Shown: positions 1 through 8,663, counted from the first letter of the stretch. The stretch is DNA of 37,962 bases from Colwellia sp. (GCA_016765685.1 JAESPR010000024.1:1-37962); one strand, 5' to 3'. The notes: generated from the sequence alone by a model not told the origin. Made by a program: numbers and translations.

Positions 1-1
1 A

Positions 2-604
2 GGCAAAGATATTCACCGTGCCACCGCGGCAGAAATTTTTGCTATTGAATTAGATGAAGTGACCACCGAACAACGTCGCAGTGCTAAAGCGATTAATTTT
101 GGCTTGATTTACGGTATGTCAGCCTTTGGCTTAGCCAAGCAATTAAATATTGGCCGTCATCAAGCGCAAGAATATCAAGACAAATACTTTCAACGTTACC
201 CTAGCGTGCTTACCTACATGGAAGATACTCGTCAACAAGCGAGTGAACAGGGCTATGTTGAAACGTTATTTGGTCGTCGTTTATATTTACCCGATATTAA
301 CGCCAAAAATGGTATGCGCAGAAAAGCGGCTGAGCGAGCAGCAATCAATGCGCCCATGCAAGGAACCGCAGCTGATATTATCAAAAAAGCCATGTTAGCA
401 GTGGCAGCATGGCTGAATGAGCAAAACGATGAGCGTATTAAAATGACCATGCAAGTACACGATGAATTAATTTTTGAAATACACCAAGATATTGTTGAAG
501 AAACGACGGCTAAGTTAGTTGAATTGATGAACAATGCCGTTGAGCTGAGTGTGCCGTTAATTGCTGAAGCAGGTATAGGTGATAATTGGGATGAAGCACA
601 TTAA
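2..604 (+). CDS. polA: DNA polymerase I, C-terminal part (5' end outside window)
   Basis: This is the last 200 residues of DNA polymerase I, which fills gaps and removes primers in replication and repair. The frame is open from base 2, so the gene starts before the window. The translation follows E. coli PolA closely. The O-helix of motif B ([14 protein letters not shown], from about base 74) carries the Lys, Phe and Tyr that contact the incoming nucleotide. Motif C (QVHDELIFE) supplies the catalytic Asp-Glu pair, and the C-terminus ends in NWDEAH, like the enterobacterial enzyme. A GTG at base 59 lies inside the conserved polymerase domain and is not a start. The stop is only nine bases from the stop of the convergent gene at 614, with no obvious hairpin between them. 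Confidence 0.97.
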   Translation, partial: GKDIHRATAAEIFAIELDEVTTEQRRSAKAINFGLIYGMSAFGLAKQLNIGRHQAQEYQDKYFQRYPSVLTYMEDTRQQASEQGYVETLFGRRLYLPDINAKNGMRRKAAERAAINAPMQGTAADIIKKAMLAVAAWLNEQNDERIKMTMQVHDELIFEIHQDIVEETTAKLVELMNNAVELSVPLIAEAGIGDNWDEAH

Positions 605-613
605 TTTTACGCT

Positions 614-1546
614 TTAGAAATCAAAAGTACAGCCACTGCCAGTATTAATTAAGCGCTGAGTTTCACCACTTTGTTGAAACTCTATTAGCGCCAAGTTAAT
701 ATCATCGAGCAAAGGACGCCATGGAGAATATTGATTACTAATGGCAAAATAGAGATGGTTGTACTTTAAAGCCGGCTGTACTTGTTCTGCAACACCGAGT
801 AACGCCTGCTTGTTAGCATTAGATAAGTTGGAGTAATTAACACTGTAATTAAATACCTTCGGATCACCAATAATAAAGTCAACTCGTTTTGCTGCTAACA
901 ATTTCATCAATTGCAATTCATCTACGGCTTTAATGACGTCAAACAATTTAGCATCCATCATGGCATCAAATTCAGGGGTGTTTTGGTAGCCTCGCACCAC
1001 GCCAATCAGCCTGCCTTTAAGGTTGCTCAAATCTTCTTTTAATTCAAATTGATAACCTTTACGTTTTAATAACGCTATTTCACCACCAGGAAATTTGTTT
1101 GATAGTACTAATAATTCTCGGCGTTTTTTGTTAGCGATAACATCAGAAGGCGCTGAACTTTCAATGAAATATTCTGGAAATAAAATATCTATCTTGCCTT
1201 GTTCAACCAATTTTACCGATCTTGCCCAAGGAAAAAATTGAATATTTACTTGATAGCCCCTACTGGTGAGTAGTGCCACGGTAAATTGAAAAACCCAACC
1301 TTTATTACATAATCCCTCACCGATATAAGGTGGCCAATTTAACGTTGCTAACGTTAATATTTTTTCAGCATTGGCATTAAATTGGTAACCAGTGGCTGTT
1401 TTTATTCCTTGAACAATATGAGTTTTTCCTTGATAAGTATATTGTACTTGTAAGACGTTATTTGTTTGGTTTGCACGTACAGGAATTGACCAGAAAAAGA
1501 TGAGCGCAATAACAGTAACAAAAGTTGTTAATCGTCTAGTCATCAT
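614..1546 (-). CDS. Periplasmic solute-binding protein, family 3-like (orphan)
   Basis: A 310-residue secreted protein with a signal peptide at about residues 1-25 (hydrophobic core followed by VRANQ). From about residue 64 it resembles the bacterial family 3 solute-binding fold of polar amino acid transporters: an opening beta strand LTLATLNWPPY, a lobe with DILFPEYF, and a hinge-like KGRLIGVVRGY. Such proteins bind small polar ligands in the periplasm. No permease or ATPase gene lies nearby, so a role in sensing, or delivery to a distant transporter, is as likely as direct uptake. The start has two consecutive ATG codons and lies five bases after the stop of the TorF-like gene, so the two are probably co-transcribed. 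The ligand cannot be told from sequence. Confidence 0.8.
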   Translation of the reverse strand: MMTRRLTTFVTVIALIFFWSIPVRANQTNNVLQVQYTYQGKTHIVQGIKTATGYQFNANAEKILTLATLNWPPYIGEGLCNKGWVFQFTVALLTSRGYQVNIQFFPWARSVKLVEQGKIDILFPEYFIESSAPSDVIANKKRRELLVLSNKFPGGEIALLKRKGYQFELKEDLSNLKGRLIGVVRGYQNTPEFDAMMDAKLFDVIKAVDELQLMKLLAAKRVDFIIGDPKVFNYSVNYSNLSNANKQALLGVAEQVQPALKYNHLYFAISNQYSPWRPLLDDINLALIEFQQSGETQRLINTGSGCTFDF

Positions 1547-1551
1547 GGTAT

Positions 1552-2253
1552 TTAGCCGCCAAAAGATCTTGAAATAGAGAATAATACTCGGGTATCACCC
1601 ATACCATTTAAGTCAGAGCTATCTAGGTCTGTGCCATGAAGCGCAACAGATAAATCAAATTGCTGAAATTGATAATGGCCGCTAATTTGACCATGAAGGT
1701 AATCTTTATCTTCAGGCTGCCAAAGCCACTGACCTTGATCTAAACTACGTGATTTATCTATGCTGACGGTGATTGAAAAATGCTCACTTATTTTAATACG
1801 ATGAGTTGCCATCATGATAAAATGGCGAGCACCAGTACCAAAATAATCCCAAGTGTACCAAAAATTAATTTGGCTATTGTCTAACTGCCATTTGAGATAC
1901 GTTTCAGGAAAATTGAGATCTGAGCTAGTGCTTGAACCATGATAAGTATATTGACTGATACCAAAATCAACAGATACCGATTTTGACAGTGTCAGGTAAT
2001 AACCGATATAGCCATCTAACTCAAAACTGGCTTGTTGATCAAAATCGACATTAGACACCCAACTACCCAAGTAAACACCATTATCAGCCGACCAAGTAAT
2101 GCCTGCTTGTGCAGCCATGTCGCCTTGTGTTTGGCTAATACCATTGAATAAATAGTCGTTAGCTAACGTTATATTGCCACTCCAAGTGGCATGGGCGCTT
2201 AATGTGGGAAAGCATAATATAAAAGCAAGTGTAGTGGCTTTTAGAATTTTCAT
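1552..2253 (-). CDS. TorF-family putative outer-membrane porin (Gcw_chp/TIGR02001)
   Basis: A 233-residue protein with a signal peptide (about residues 1-22, ending AHA) and a mature part of alternating hydrophobic and polar segments expected of a small beta barrel. It starts with the family hallmark: a WSGNITLANDYLFNGISQTQ segment followed by an ELDGYIGYY strand. TIGR02001 proteins are outer-membrane proteins of unclear function, named TorF in some species. It is the first gene of a two-gene unit with the solute-binding protein at 614-1546, which suggests an outer-membrane pore paired with a periplasmic binder. The ATG at 2253 has almost no Shine-Dalgarno sequence; instead the start codon abuts the arm of a nested inverted repeat (2255-2314), which may control translation. 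Confidence 0.85.
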   Translation of the reverse strand: MKILKATTLAFILCFPTLSAHATWSGNITLANDYLFNGISQTQGDMAAQAGITWSADNGVYLGSWVSNVDFDQQASFELDGYIGYYLTLSKSVSVDFGISQYTYHGSSTSSDLNFPETYLKWQLDNSQINFWYTWDYFGTGARHFIMMATHRIKISEHFSITVSIDKSRSLDQGQWLWQPEDKDYLHGQISGHYQFQQFDLSVALHGTDLDSSDLNGMGDTRVLFSISRSFGG

Positions 2254-2254
2254 G

Positions 2255-2314
2255 AAAACTAACTTAATTAAAAGGAGCTATAGTTAAATTTAACTATAGC
2301 TGTTAGTTAGTTTT
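2255..2314. promoter_or_regulatory. Nested inverted repeats in leader of TorF-like gene
   Basis: A perfect 26-bp palindrome (2276-2301, half site AGCTATAGTTAAA) is enclosed by perfect 10-bp arms, AAAACTAACT at 2255-2264 and AGTTAGTTTT at 2305-2314. The outer arm ends one base before the ATG of the divergently read gene at 2253. In the minus-strand transcript this would form a cruciform-like leader that hides the ribosome site. As DNA the inner palindrome could be an operator for a dimeric regulator. Both readings are inference; the symmetry is read directly. Confidence 0.7.
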
Positions 2315-2417
2315 ATTCAATTTTAGAAATAAATTAGCGGCAGTGAAATATTTTTGTTGATCAGCGGTTCTTATTCATTAGCAGGCTTTCTTTGTTATTG
2401 TGTGTTTCATGTTTTAG

Positions 2418-2456
2418 CTCCCTCACTGTCGCCAGTTTGGGGGTTTTTTTATTTTT
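2418..2456 (+). terminator. Intrinsic terminator on plus strand, no parent gene
   Basis: Stem CTCCC (2418-2422) pairs with GGGGG (2439-2443) with one G-T pair. An inner stem ACTG/CAGT (2425-2428 and 2433-2436) encloses the loop TCGC, and a T-rich run follows from 2444. The polarity is plus strand, yet both neighbouring genes are on the minus strand and polA ended 1.8 kb earlier. It may end a small RNA starting somewhere in about 2315-2400. Confidence 0.7.
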
Positions 2457-2476
2457 GTATCAGTGAGCCATGAAAG

Positions 2477-4564
2477 CTAGGCGTTAGAATAACGAGCTTT
2501 ATTACCAAGCCAGCGATGAATCAATGCTTGTGCACACTCTGGGTGCTGACGAGATAACAAATAAGCCTTTTGCTGTATATCGGGGATTAAGTAACCATCA
2601 CGAAGTAAGTCGGCAATTTTTAGCATTGCCAAACCGGTTTGCCTTGTGCCAAGTAATTCACCAGGGCCGCGAATTTCTAAATCTTTTTCTGCAATAACAA
2701 AACCATCGTTACTTTGTCGTAATACCGCTAAACGTTTGGTGGCGGTTTTCGATAAGGGGGCTTTGTAAAGTAATACACAGTGAGAAGCAATCGAACCACG
2801 ACCAACACGACCACGCAATTGATGCAGTTGTGCCAAACCCAAACGTTCAGGGTTTTCTATCACCATCAAGCTTGCATTGGGCACATCAACACCCACTTCA
2901 ATCACGGTGGTGGCGATCAGTAAGTGAATATTACCGGCTTTAAAACCAGTCATAATGTCTTGTTTTTCAGCCGCTTTCATACGTCCGTGCACTAAACCTA
3001 TTGTTAGCTCGGGTAATTGTGCTTGCAAGTGCAACGCGGTGTCTTCGGCGGCTTGGCATTGCAAAACTTCAGACTCTTCAATGAGTGTGCACACCCAATA
3101 AGCTTGACGATTGTCATTGACACAGCCTTCTCTGATACGCTCAATGATCTTATCGCGACGAGTATCAGGTAGTGCTATGGTATTAATGGGTGTGCGTCCG
3201 GGCGGTAATTCATCAATAACCGAGGTGTCTAAATCGGCATAAGCGGTCATGGCTAACGTGCGCGGAATGGGAGTAGCGGTCATGATCAATTGATGAGGAT
3301 ATTTGTCATCAAAAACGCCTTTTTCGCGCAATGACAAACGTTGATGCACGCCAAATTTGTGTTGTTCATCAATAATAATCAACACTAACTTATCAAAAAC
3401 CACATCAGCTTGAAATAACGCATGGGTGCCAATTACCATTTGCATTTCGCCACTCGCCATTTGTTCTAGTGCTAATCGCCGTGCTTTCGCTTTGGTTTTG
3501 CCTACTAACCAACCGGTAGTAATGTTTAATGGCTCAAACCAGTTTTTAAAGTTGATCGCATGTTGTTCAGCTAAAATTTCGGTCGGCGCCATTAACGCCA
3601 CTTGGTAACCTTGGCTGATAGCACTTAAGGCGGCTAATGCGGCAACTAAGGTTTTCCCCGAGCCGACATCACCTTGCACAAGGCGCATCATCGGCTGTGT
3701 TTTGGCTAAATCGGTTTTAATTTCTGCCACCACTCGTGTTTGTGCGTTAGTGGCTGAAAAGGGCAATGCTGATAAAAAGGTGTTTTCAATGGTTTTATTG
3801 GTATTTAAAGACACGGCTTGGTGAATATCACTGCTTTGCCTGAGTTTTAACATACTCAAATTGTGGGCAAGCAATTCTTCTCTAATTAATCGCAATTGAG
3901 CGGGGTGTTTACCCTGCTCAAGCTGACTGGTAGAGGTTTCAGGCGGTGGTCGATGAATAATAGCTAATGCTTGTGCCAGCGAATATTGTTCGTCAAATAA
4001 GCTGGCGGGTAATAGTTCTTCAACTTGACCACGTTGTAAACGAATCAAGGCTTGATCAGTTAAGTTGCGCAACGAAATTTGTTTTAGACCGTCAGTGGTG
4101 GGATAAACCGGTGTTAAGGTTTCTTCCATGGGTGTTAGCGCACGATCATCGTCTAACGAGCGATATTCGGGATGTACTATTTGCAAACCACGCGGACCAC
4201 GTTTTATTTCACCATAACAGCGAATAGTACGACCAACACTGAGGTTATTTTTTTGACTGGCAGAAAAGCTGAAAAAACATAACTGCACGTTGCCTGTGCC
4301 ATCATTTAGATCCACCACCAACATGCGGCGCTTGCCGTGAGTGACTTGGTTATTGGTAATTTCGCCAATAATGTTGGTGTGAGTGCCGGGTAAACAGTCT
4401 CTTACCGTAGTGACACGGGTGCGGTCTTCGTAACGTAATGGCAAGTGAAAAAGCAAATCTTGTACGGAAATCAAGCCAATTCTCTCAAGTTTAGTCGCCA
4501 TGCTAGGGCCTACGCCTTTAAGGGTAGACAGGGCAACTTGTGATAATTGGGTTAGTGCTTCCAT
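2477..4564 (-). CDS. recG: ATP-dependent DNA helicase RecG
   Basis: RecG (695 residues; E. coli 693) is a monomeric helicase that remodels stalled replication forks and Holliday junctions. The N-terminal wedge domain includes a helix-hairpin-helix-like LKGVGP (about residues 15-20) and an OB fold. The helicase core shows Walker A GDVGSGKT (298-305), motif II DEQH (399-402), motif III TATPIPRTLA (from about 429) and a motif VI region with QLRGRVGRG. All key residues are present. It is the last gene of the gmk-rpoZ-spoT-ridA-trmH-recG cluster, as in enterobacteria. Its ATG lies about 106 bases downstream of the trmH stop, across a small repeat. Confidence 0.98.
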   Translation of the reverse strand: MEALTQLSQVALSTLKGVGPSMATKLERIGLISVQDLLFHLPLRYEDRTRVTTVRDCLPGTHTNIIGEITNNQVTHGKRRMLVVDLNDGTGNVQLCFFSFSASQKNNLSVGRTIRCYGEIKRGPRGLQIVHPEYRSLDDDRALTPMEETLTPVYPTTDGLKQISLRNLTDQALIRLQRGQVEELLPASLFDEQYSLAQALAIIHRPPPETSTSQLEQGKHPAQLRLIREELLAHNLSMLKLRQSSDIHQAVSLNTNKTIENTFLSALPFSATNAQTRVVAEIKTDLAKTQPMMRLVQGDVGSGKTLVAALAALSAISQGYQVALMAPTEILAEQHAINFKNWFEPLNITTGWLVGKTKAKARRLALEQMASGEMQMVIGTHALFQADVVFDKLVLIIIDEQHKFGVHQRLSLREKGVFDDKYPHQLIMTATPIPRTLAMTAYADLDTSVIDELPPGRTPINTIALPDTRRDKIIERIREGCVNDNRQAYWVCTLIEESEVLQCQAAEDTALHLQAQLPELTIGLVHGRMKAAEKQDIMTGFKAGNIHLLIATTVIEVGVDVPNASLMVIENPERLGLAQLHQLRGRVGRGSIASHCVLLYKAPLSKTATKRLAVLRQSNDGFVIAEKDLEIRGPGELLGTRQTGLAMLKIADLLRDGYLIPDIQQKAYLLSRQHPECAQALIHRWLGNKARYSNA

Positions 4565-4591
4565 GCTTTAAACTAACAGAGCTAATGAGTT

Positions 4592-4660
4592 TGTCGAGTC
4601 TCGCTGGGCTCGTGTCGACCTACAACTAATGAAAAGCGCAGGTTGATGCTTGCCTCGACA
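4592..4660. repeat. Short intergenic repeat with inverted ends
   Basis: Between recG and trmH a 69-bp segment is bounded by TGTCGAG (4592-4598) and its complement CTCGACA (4654-4660). Inside, GTCGA (4593-4597) can also pair with TCGAC (4615-4619). It contains GTCGACCTACA, which resembles the arms of the hairpin at 29299-29331, so it may belong to a family of dispersed REP-like elements in this genome. Only two loose copies are visible, so the call is tentative. Confidence 0.4.
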
Positions 4661-4670
4661 GGAATAGCGA

Positions 4671-5378
4671 TTAATCATCAAGATGTTGCCAAGCGCTTTT
4701 ATTCATTTGCATTTTTTGCCACCAATGATCATCAGCAATTATTTGCCCTGTTTCATCAATGGTTGGGTAAGGCAAACCCTTGCGTTGACAGGCTTCGGCA
4801 AAAATAGGATGACCGCCTTCAAACAAAGTTCGCTGGCGCCGCTCATGACTTAAACGAGGTTGGTTATACATGCCAGCAAGTTGGCGTTGACGCTGTGCTT
4901 CGTAGAGAACGACCGAACAAGCCACAGAAACATTTAATGATTGCACCATGCCAACCATAGGAATAACGATATCTTGATCCGCTAGTTCAAGGGCGATTTT
5001 CGAGGCACCGAATTTTTCTTGCCCTAAAATAATAGCGGTTGGTTTGGTGTAATCAATGTCAGTAAAGTTTACTGCGTTATCAGACAGGTTAGTCACCAAT
5101 ATTTGCATACCTTGTGCTTTCATCGCTGCAATAGCATCCACTGTTTTATGGTGGCTATGGACATCAATCCAGTTTTGGCTGCCAGCAGCGCTACCACCGC
5201 GCACTTCGGTTTCTTCACTTTTCCAGACCACATGTACATCGCTAACCCCTATCGCATCACAAGTGCGAACTACGGCTGCTAAGTTATGGGTTTTATGCAC
5301 ACCTTCCATGCAAACAGTGAGATCTGGCTGGCGTTTATCCAACATGTTGTTGATGCGTTCTAGTCTTTCTGGAGTCAT
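4671..5378 (-). CDS. trmH: tRNA (guanosine(18)-2'-O)-methyltransferase TrmH
   Basis: A SPOUT-class methyltransferase that uses S-adenosylmethionine to methylate the ribose of G18 in the tRNA D-loop. The translation aligns with E. coli TrmH along its length: N-terminal RQPDLTVCMEGVHKTHN, motif 1 NLAAVVRTCDA with the conserved Arg, and the C-terminal knot motifs ILGQEKFG and IPMVGMVQSLNVSVA. The start is taken at ATG 5378, giving 235 residues beginning MTPERLERINNML (E. coli TrmH has 229). The frame stays open to a TTG at 5444, but the extra 22 residues have no counterpart in E. coli TrmH. It sits between ridA and recG in the spoT cluster, with a 163-bp gap upstream that may hold its own promoter. 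Confidence 0.95.
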   Translation of the reverse strand: MTPERLERINNMLDKRQPDLTVCMEGVHKTHNLAAVVRTCDAIGVSDVHVVWKSEETEVRGGSAAGSQNWIDVHSHHKTVDAIAAMKAQGMQILVTNLSDNAVNFTDIDYTKPTAIILGQEKFGASKIALELADQDIVIPMVGMVQSLNVSVACSVVLYEAQRQRQLAGMYNQPRLSHERRQRTLFEGGHPIFAEACQRKGLPYPTIDETGQIIADDHWWQKMQMNKSAWQHLDD

Positions 5379-5541
5379 TATTTTTTCGTTATTATTTTCA
5401 ATAATATAATAAACTAATATTCTAAATGAACGAGATTTAGGCAAGCTGCCAAGCTAGAAGTCCATTGAGCTTATAGTGATAAGTGATTTTGGACGAGTAG
5501 CGCAGTCAGTGCGGCATAAATTTTGATTCATGACGAATATT

Positions 5542-5931
5542 TTAGCTTAAGTTGGGTAATTCCATAATACCATCAATTTCAATGTCGACATCTTTAGGTA
5601 ACTTTGAAATTTGAATGGCAGCACGGGCAGGGTAAGGCTGCTGGAAATACTTAGCCATTATTTCGTTAACGGTAGCAAAGTTATTTAAGTCGGTCATAAA
5701 AATATTAACTTTAACCATGTCGTTAATATTACCACCAGCGGCTTCACATACTGCGGAAATGTTTTTAAATACTTGCTCCGTTTGCGCAGCAAAACCACCG
5801 TCAATAACGGTCATTGTTTCGGGAATTAACGGAATTTGTCCTGATAAATAAACGGTGTTGTTTACTTTCACGGCTTGCGAGTAGGTACCAATAGCACTCG
5901 GTGCTTGATCGGTTGAGATAATGCTTTTCAT
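5542..5931 (-). CDS. ridA: RidA family reactive imine/enamine deaminase
   Basis: A 129-residue protein of the YjgF/YER057c/UK114 family. RidA trimers hydrolyse reactive imines and enamines released by PLP enzymes, protecting against 2-aminoacrylate damage. Family signatures are visible: GTYSQAVKV and YLSGQIPL near the N-terminus, and the active-site region [20 protein letters not shown], whose Arg binds the substrate carboxylate. The length matches E. coli RidA (128). The RBS AGGAAA stands well in front of the ATG. It lies 18 bases after the spoT stop, so it is probably co-transcribed with spoT. E. coli lacks a gene here, while other gammaproteobacteria place ridA in this position. Confidence 0.95.
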   Translation of the reverse strand: MKSIISTDQAPSAIGTYSQAVKVNNTVYLSGQIPLIPETMTVIDGGFAAQTEQVFKNISAVCEAAGGNINDMVKVNIFMTDLNNFATVNEIMAKYFQQPYPARAAIQISKLPKDVDIEIDGIMELPNLS

Positions 5932-5949
5932 TTTAATTTCCTAGTTTTT

Positions 5950-8058
5950 TTACTTATTTCGAATAACGCGTTGAACATCAACCATCACTTTAATTTTACG
6001 AATAATATTAGCTAAGTGAATGCGGTCACGACAAGTAATTTCCATATCGATAACATATAAACCTGCCTCTTTTTCACCTGAATTTAAGCTGTGTACATTG
6101 GATCCGCATTTAGCAACCACATTGGTAAGTTGCGCTAATGCACCTTGATGATTGATAATTTCTACACGTAGTTTGGCAATAAACTCTTTGTCTATATCGT
6201 TATCCCATTTTACCGGAAATAACGCGCCTTGTTCGTGACCTTTAATGTTTCGACAGCCTTGCTGGTGCACCATCAAACCTTTACCGGGACTTAAATAGGC
6301 TAAAATAGAATCCCCAGGAATGGGACGACAACATTTACCATAGTTAACTAACATACCTTCAGTGCCTTTTATCGGCATTTTGGCTTTACTACTGGTTGAG
6401 GTCAGCTCACTGTCTTCGGTGAATTCATCGGTAAGGCGCCGAGCAATACCAATACTCAAAGCATTACCTAAACCAATATTGGTTAACAACTCATCAAAGT
6501 TTTTGTTGCCGCATTGCTGCACGACTTCTAAGATTTTTTCTTCGTCAATATCTTCAAGTTTTACTTTGCCTAAGGCATGGCTTAATAAACGCTTGCCCAG
6601 TGCTTTAGACTCGGTTTTTTCACGACTACGTAAATAGGTTCTAATTTGCAATCGTGCTTTGGCGGTCACCACAAAGTTAAGCCAAGTAGCATTAGGCCTT
6701 GCGGCAGCAGAGGTAACTACTTCAAGTGTTTGGCCAGAATCAAGCGGTTGACTCATTGGATAAGGTTTTCTGTCAACTTTAACGCCAACACAGGAATTGC
6801 CAACATCGGTATGTACTGCATAAGCAAAATCTATTGCGGTAGCGCCCATAGGTAATTCAATAATGCGTCCTTCGGGGGTGAAAACGTAAATTTCTTCAGG
6901 GAAGAGATCAGACTTTACATTTTCAATGAATTCAAAGGAGCTGCCGGCACTTTGTTGTAATTCTAACAAACTTTGCATCCACCGACGGGCTTTCATTTGC
7001 GCGGTAGTATCGGCAATACCGCCACCTTCTTTGTAGAGCCAGTGAGCAGCAACACCCTTGTCTGCCATTTGATCCATATCATTGGTTCGAATTTGGATTT
7101 CTACCGGAATACCATGAGGGCCAATAAGCGAAGTGTGCAATGAACGGTAACCATTGGTTTTTGGAATAGCAATATAGTCTTTAAAGCGGCTTTCTATCGG
7201 TTTAAATAAATTATGCATGGCACCTAAAGCGCGATAACAATCATCCATTTTGTCACCAACAATAACGCGAAAAGCATAAATATCCATGACTTCATTGAAC
7301 ATTAATTCTTTATTAAGCATTTTACGGTAAATAGAATAGAGGTGTTTTTCTCTGCCTATTACTTGTGCATTGATATCACTTTCTTTTAAACGCGCGGTTA
7401 TTTCTGCTTGAATATTGTCAAGAATTGCTTTGCGATTACCTCGGGCACTTTTTACCGCCGATTTTAGTGCTCTAGATCGCATCGGATAAAGTGCTTCGAA
7501 ACCGAGCAGCTCTAATTCGTTTTTTACATCATGAATACCCAAACGGTTGGCTATAGGTGCATAAATTTCAAGGGTTTCACGAGCGATGCGGCGACGCTTG
7601 TCGGGTCTTAACGAGCCTAGCGTGCGCATATTGTGAGTTCTGTCAGCGAGTTTGATTAAAATAACACGAATATCTTGCACCATGGCTAACACCATTTTAC
7701 GGAAGTTTTCCGCTTGCATTTCTTCTTTATTATCAAACTTTAATTTGTCGAGTTTACTAACTCCTTCGACTAGCTCGGCCACGGTATGCCCAAATAATTC
7801 GGCCAATTCATCTTTGGTGACTGTTGTGTCTTCAATGACATCATGAAGCAATGCCGCCATCAAGGTTTCGTGATCTAAATGCATTTTGGCTAAATTCATC
7901 GCGACTGCAACGGGGTGAGTAATATAAGGATCACCACTAGAGCGCATTTGACCGTCATGTGCTTCTCTGGCGACCACATAGGCGTGTTTGAGTAAATCAA
8001 CTTGCACTTTTGACAGATAAGTAGAGCTTAATTCTTTTAAGGGTTCAAATAGATACAC
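5950..8058 (-). CDS. spoT: Bifunctional (p)ppGpp synthetase/hydrolase SpoT
   Basis: SpoT makes and degrades the alarmone (p)ppGpp in response to starvation for carbon, fatty acids or iron. All domains are present in order. The HD hydrolase holds LLHDVIEDT at about residues 70-78. The synthetase region holds FKDYIAIPKTNGYRSLHTS. A TGS domain follows, with YVFTPEGRIIELPMGATAID, and a C-terminal ACT domain ends in IRKIKVMVDVQRVIRNK. The start is taken at GTG 8058, giving MYLFEPL, which matches the E. coli MYLFESL start. GGAG lies six bases upstream of this GTG; a TTG one codon earlier is less likely. It is followed by ridA, trmH and recG, and separated from rpoZ by a terminator-like hairpin. Confidence 0.97.
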   Translation of the reverse strand: MYLFEPLKELSSTYLSKVQVDLLKHAYVVAREAHDGQMRSSGDPYITHPVAVAMNLAKMHLDHETLMAALLHDVIEDTTVTKDELAELFGHTVAELVEGVSKLDKLKFDNKEEMQAENFRKMVLAMVQDIRVILIKLADRTHNMRTLGSLRPDKRRRIARETLEIYAPIANRLGIHDVKNELELLGFEALYPMRSRALKSAVKSARGNRKAILDNIQAEITARLKESDINAQVIGREKHLYSIYRKMLNKELMFNEVMDIYAFRVIVGDKMDDCYRALGAMHNLFKPIESRFKDYIAIPKTNGYRSLHTSLIGPHGIPVEIQIRTNDMDQMADKGVAAHWLYKEGGGIADTTAQMKARRWMQSLLELQQSAGSSFEFIENVKSDLFPEEIYVFTPEGRIIELPMGATAIDFAYAVHTDVGNSCVGVKVDRKPYPMSQPLDSGQTLEVVTSAAARPNATWLNFVVTAKARLQIRTYLRSREKTESKALGKRLLSHALGKVKLEDIDEEKILEVVQQCGNKNFDELLTNIGLGNALSIGIARRLTDEFTEDSELTSTSSKAKMPIKGTEGMLVNYGKCCRPIPGDSILAYLSPGKGLMVHQQGCRNIKGHEQGALFPVKWDNDIDKEFIAKLRVEIINHQGALAQLTNVVAKCGSNVHSLNSGEKEAGLYVIDMEITCRDRIHLANIIRKIKVMVDVQRVIRNK

Positions 8059-8176
8059 CAATCACTCCAAATTGACGGGAAATATAAATAAGTAACGTGA
8101 CTATAGGGATAGAATACGTGGCTTTGCGCGAAATGCAAAGCAAATTGTCGGCCTTATGTTCGCAGTATAACGCACA

Positions 8177-8226
8177 ATAAAAAACGCGTAATTTTTTTAT
8201 GTATAAATACAGAAAAAAATCACGCG
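8177..8226 (-). terminator. Terminator/attenuator hairpin between rpoZ and spoT
   Basis: On the minus strand a 14-bp stem (arms 8213-8226 and 8185-8198, CGCG plus an A/T tract, one G-T wobble) has a 14-base loop and is followed by six Ts and TATT. This fits an intrinsic terminator downstream of rpoZ. A shorter hairpin (GCTTTGC 8121-8127 with GCAAAGC 8135-8141) lies in the remaining spoT leader. It suggests that spoT is read by partial read-through or from its own promoter. Confidence 0.75.
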
Positions 8227-8253
8227 CCTTTAGGTAAGTTTAATAGTGCTAAA

Positions 8254-8541
8254 TTAAACTAATTCTTGTGGTTGACCACCAACAATGGCCGCAACCGCAT
8301 CTAACTCAGCAGTATCTCGCTGTATTTGTGTTTGACGATCTGAGCTGTCCATTACGGCCGTAGTAATTAAACCAGCTTCAATTTCACGTAAAGCTATTAC
8401 CGTTGGTTTGTCATTTTCGACATCAACCAAAGGTTCTTTACCGCCCGTTGCAATTTGACGAGCACGACGTGATGCAACTAACACCAAATCAAAACGATTA
8501 CCGATTTTTTCTACGGCATCTTCAACAGTTACGCGAGCCAT
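8254..8541 (-). CDS. rpoZ: RNA polymerase omega subunit
   Basis: Omega (95 residues) binds the beta' C-terminus and helps assemble RNA polymerase. In enterobacteria it also forms part of a ppGpp binding site, which fits its linkage to spoT. The sequence matches the family almost throughout: [20 protein letters not shown], then ASRRARQI, and the conserved [13 protein letters not shown]. The RBS GGAGTG precedes the ATG. A good candidate promoter lies in the gap to gmk (8579-8607) and a terminator-like hairpin lies beyond the stop, so the gene may be transcribed partly on its own. Confidence 0.98.
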   Translation of the reverse strand: MARVTVEDAVEKIGNRFDLVLVASRRARQIATGGKEPLVDVENDKPTVIALREIEAGLITTAVMDSSDRQTQIQRDTAELDAVAAIVGGQPQELV

Positions 8542-8578
8542 TTGGTCACTCCAACCTTAATTTATAAAATAGCGCTGC

Positions 8579-8607
8579 ATTTTACGCAGAGCCAAGTGAT
8601 TTAGCAA
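8579..8607 (-). promoter_or_regulatory. Candidate sigma70 promoter for rpoZ
   Basis: Read on the minus strand, TTGCTA (8607-8602) and TAAAAT (8584-8579) are separated by exactly 17 bases and lie about 38 bases upstream of the rpoZ ATG. It is consistent with a housekeeping promoter inside the gmk-rpoZ gap. The call rests on consensus match only. Confidence 0.5.
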
Positions 8608-8663
8608 GTAAAAGCCTTTATTCGAATGAAAAATATTTTCTTATCAAGTTGTATTTTAAGCAA

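Noticed and set aside
2315..2456. Spot 42 (spf) homologue downstream of polA
   Set aside because: The locus is 1.8 kb from polA and none of the conserved Spot 42 segments are seen; it is kept only as an unnamed candidate.
5379..5444. 22-residue N-terminal extension of TrmH from a TTG
   Set aside because: The added residues do not match E. coli TrmH, and the ATG at 5378 gives the expected length and N-terminus.
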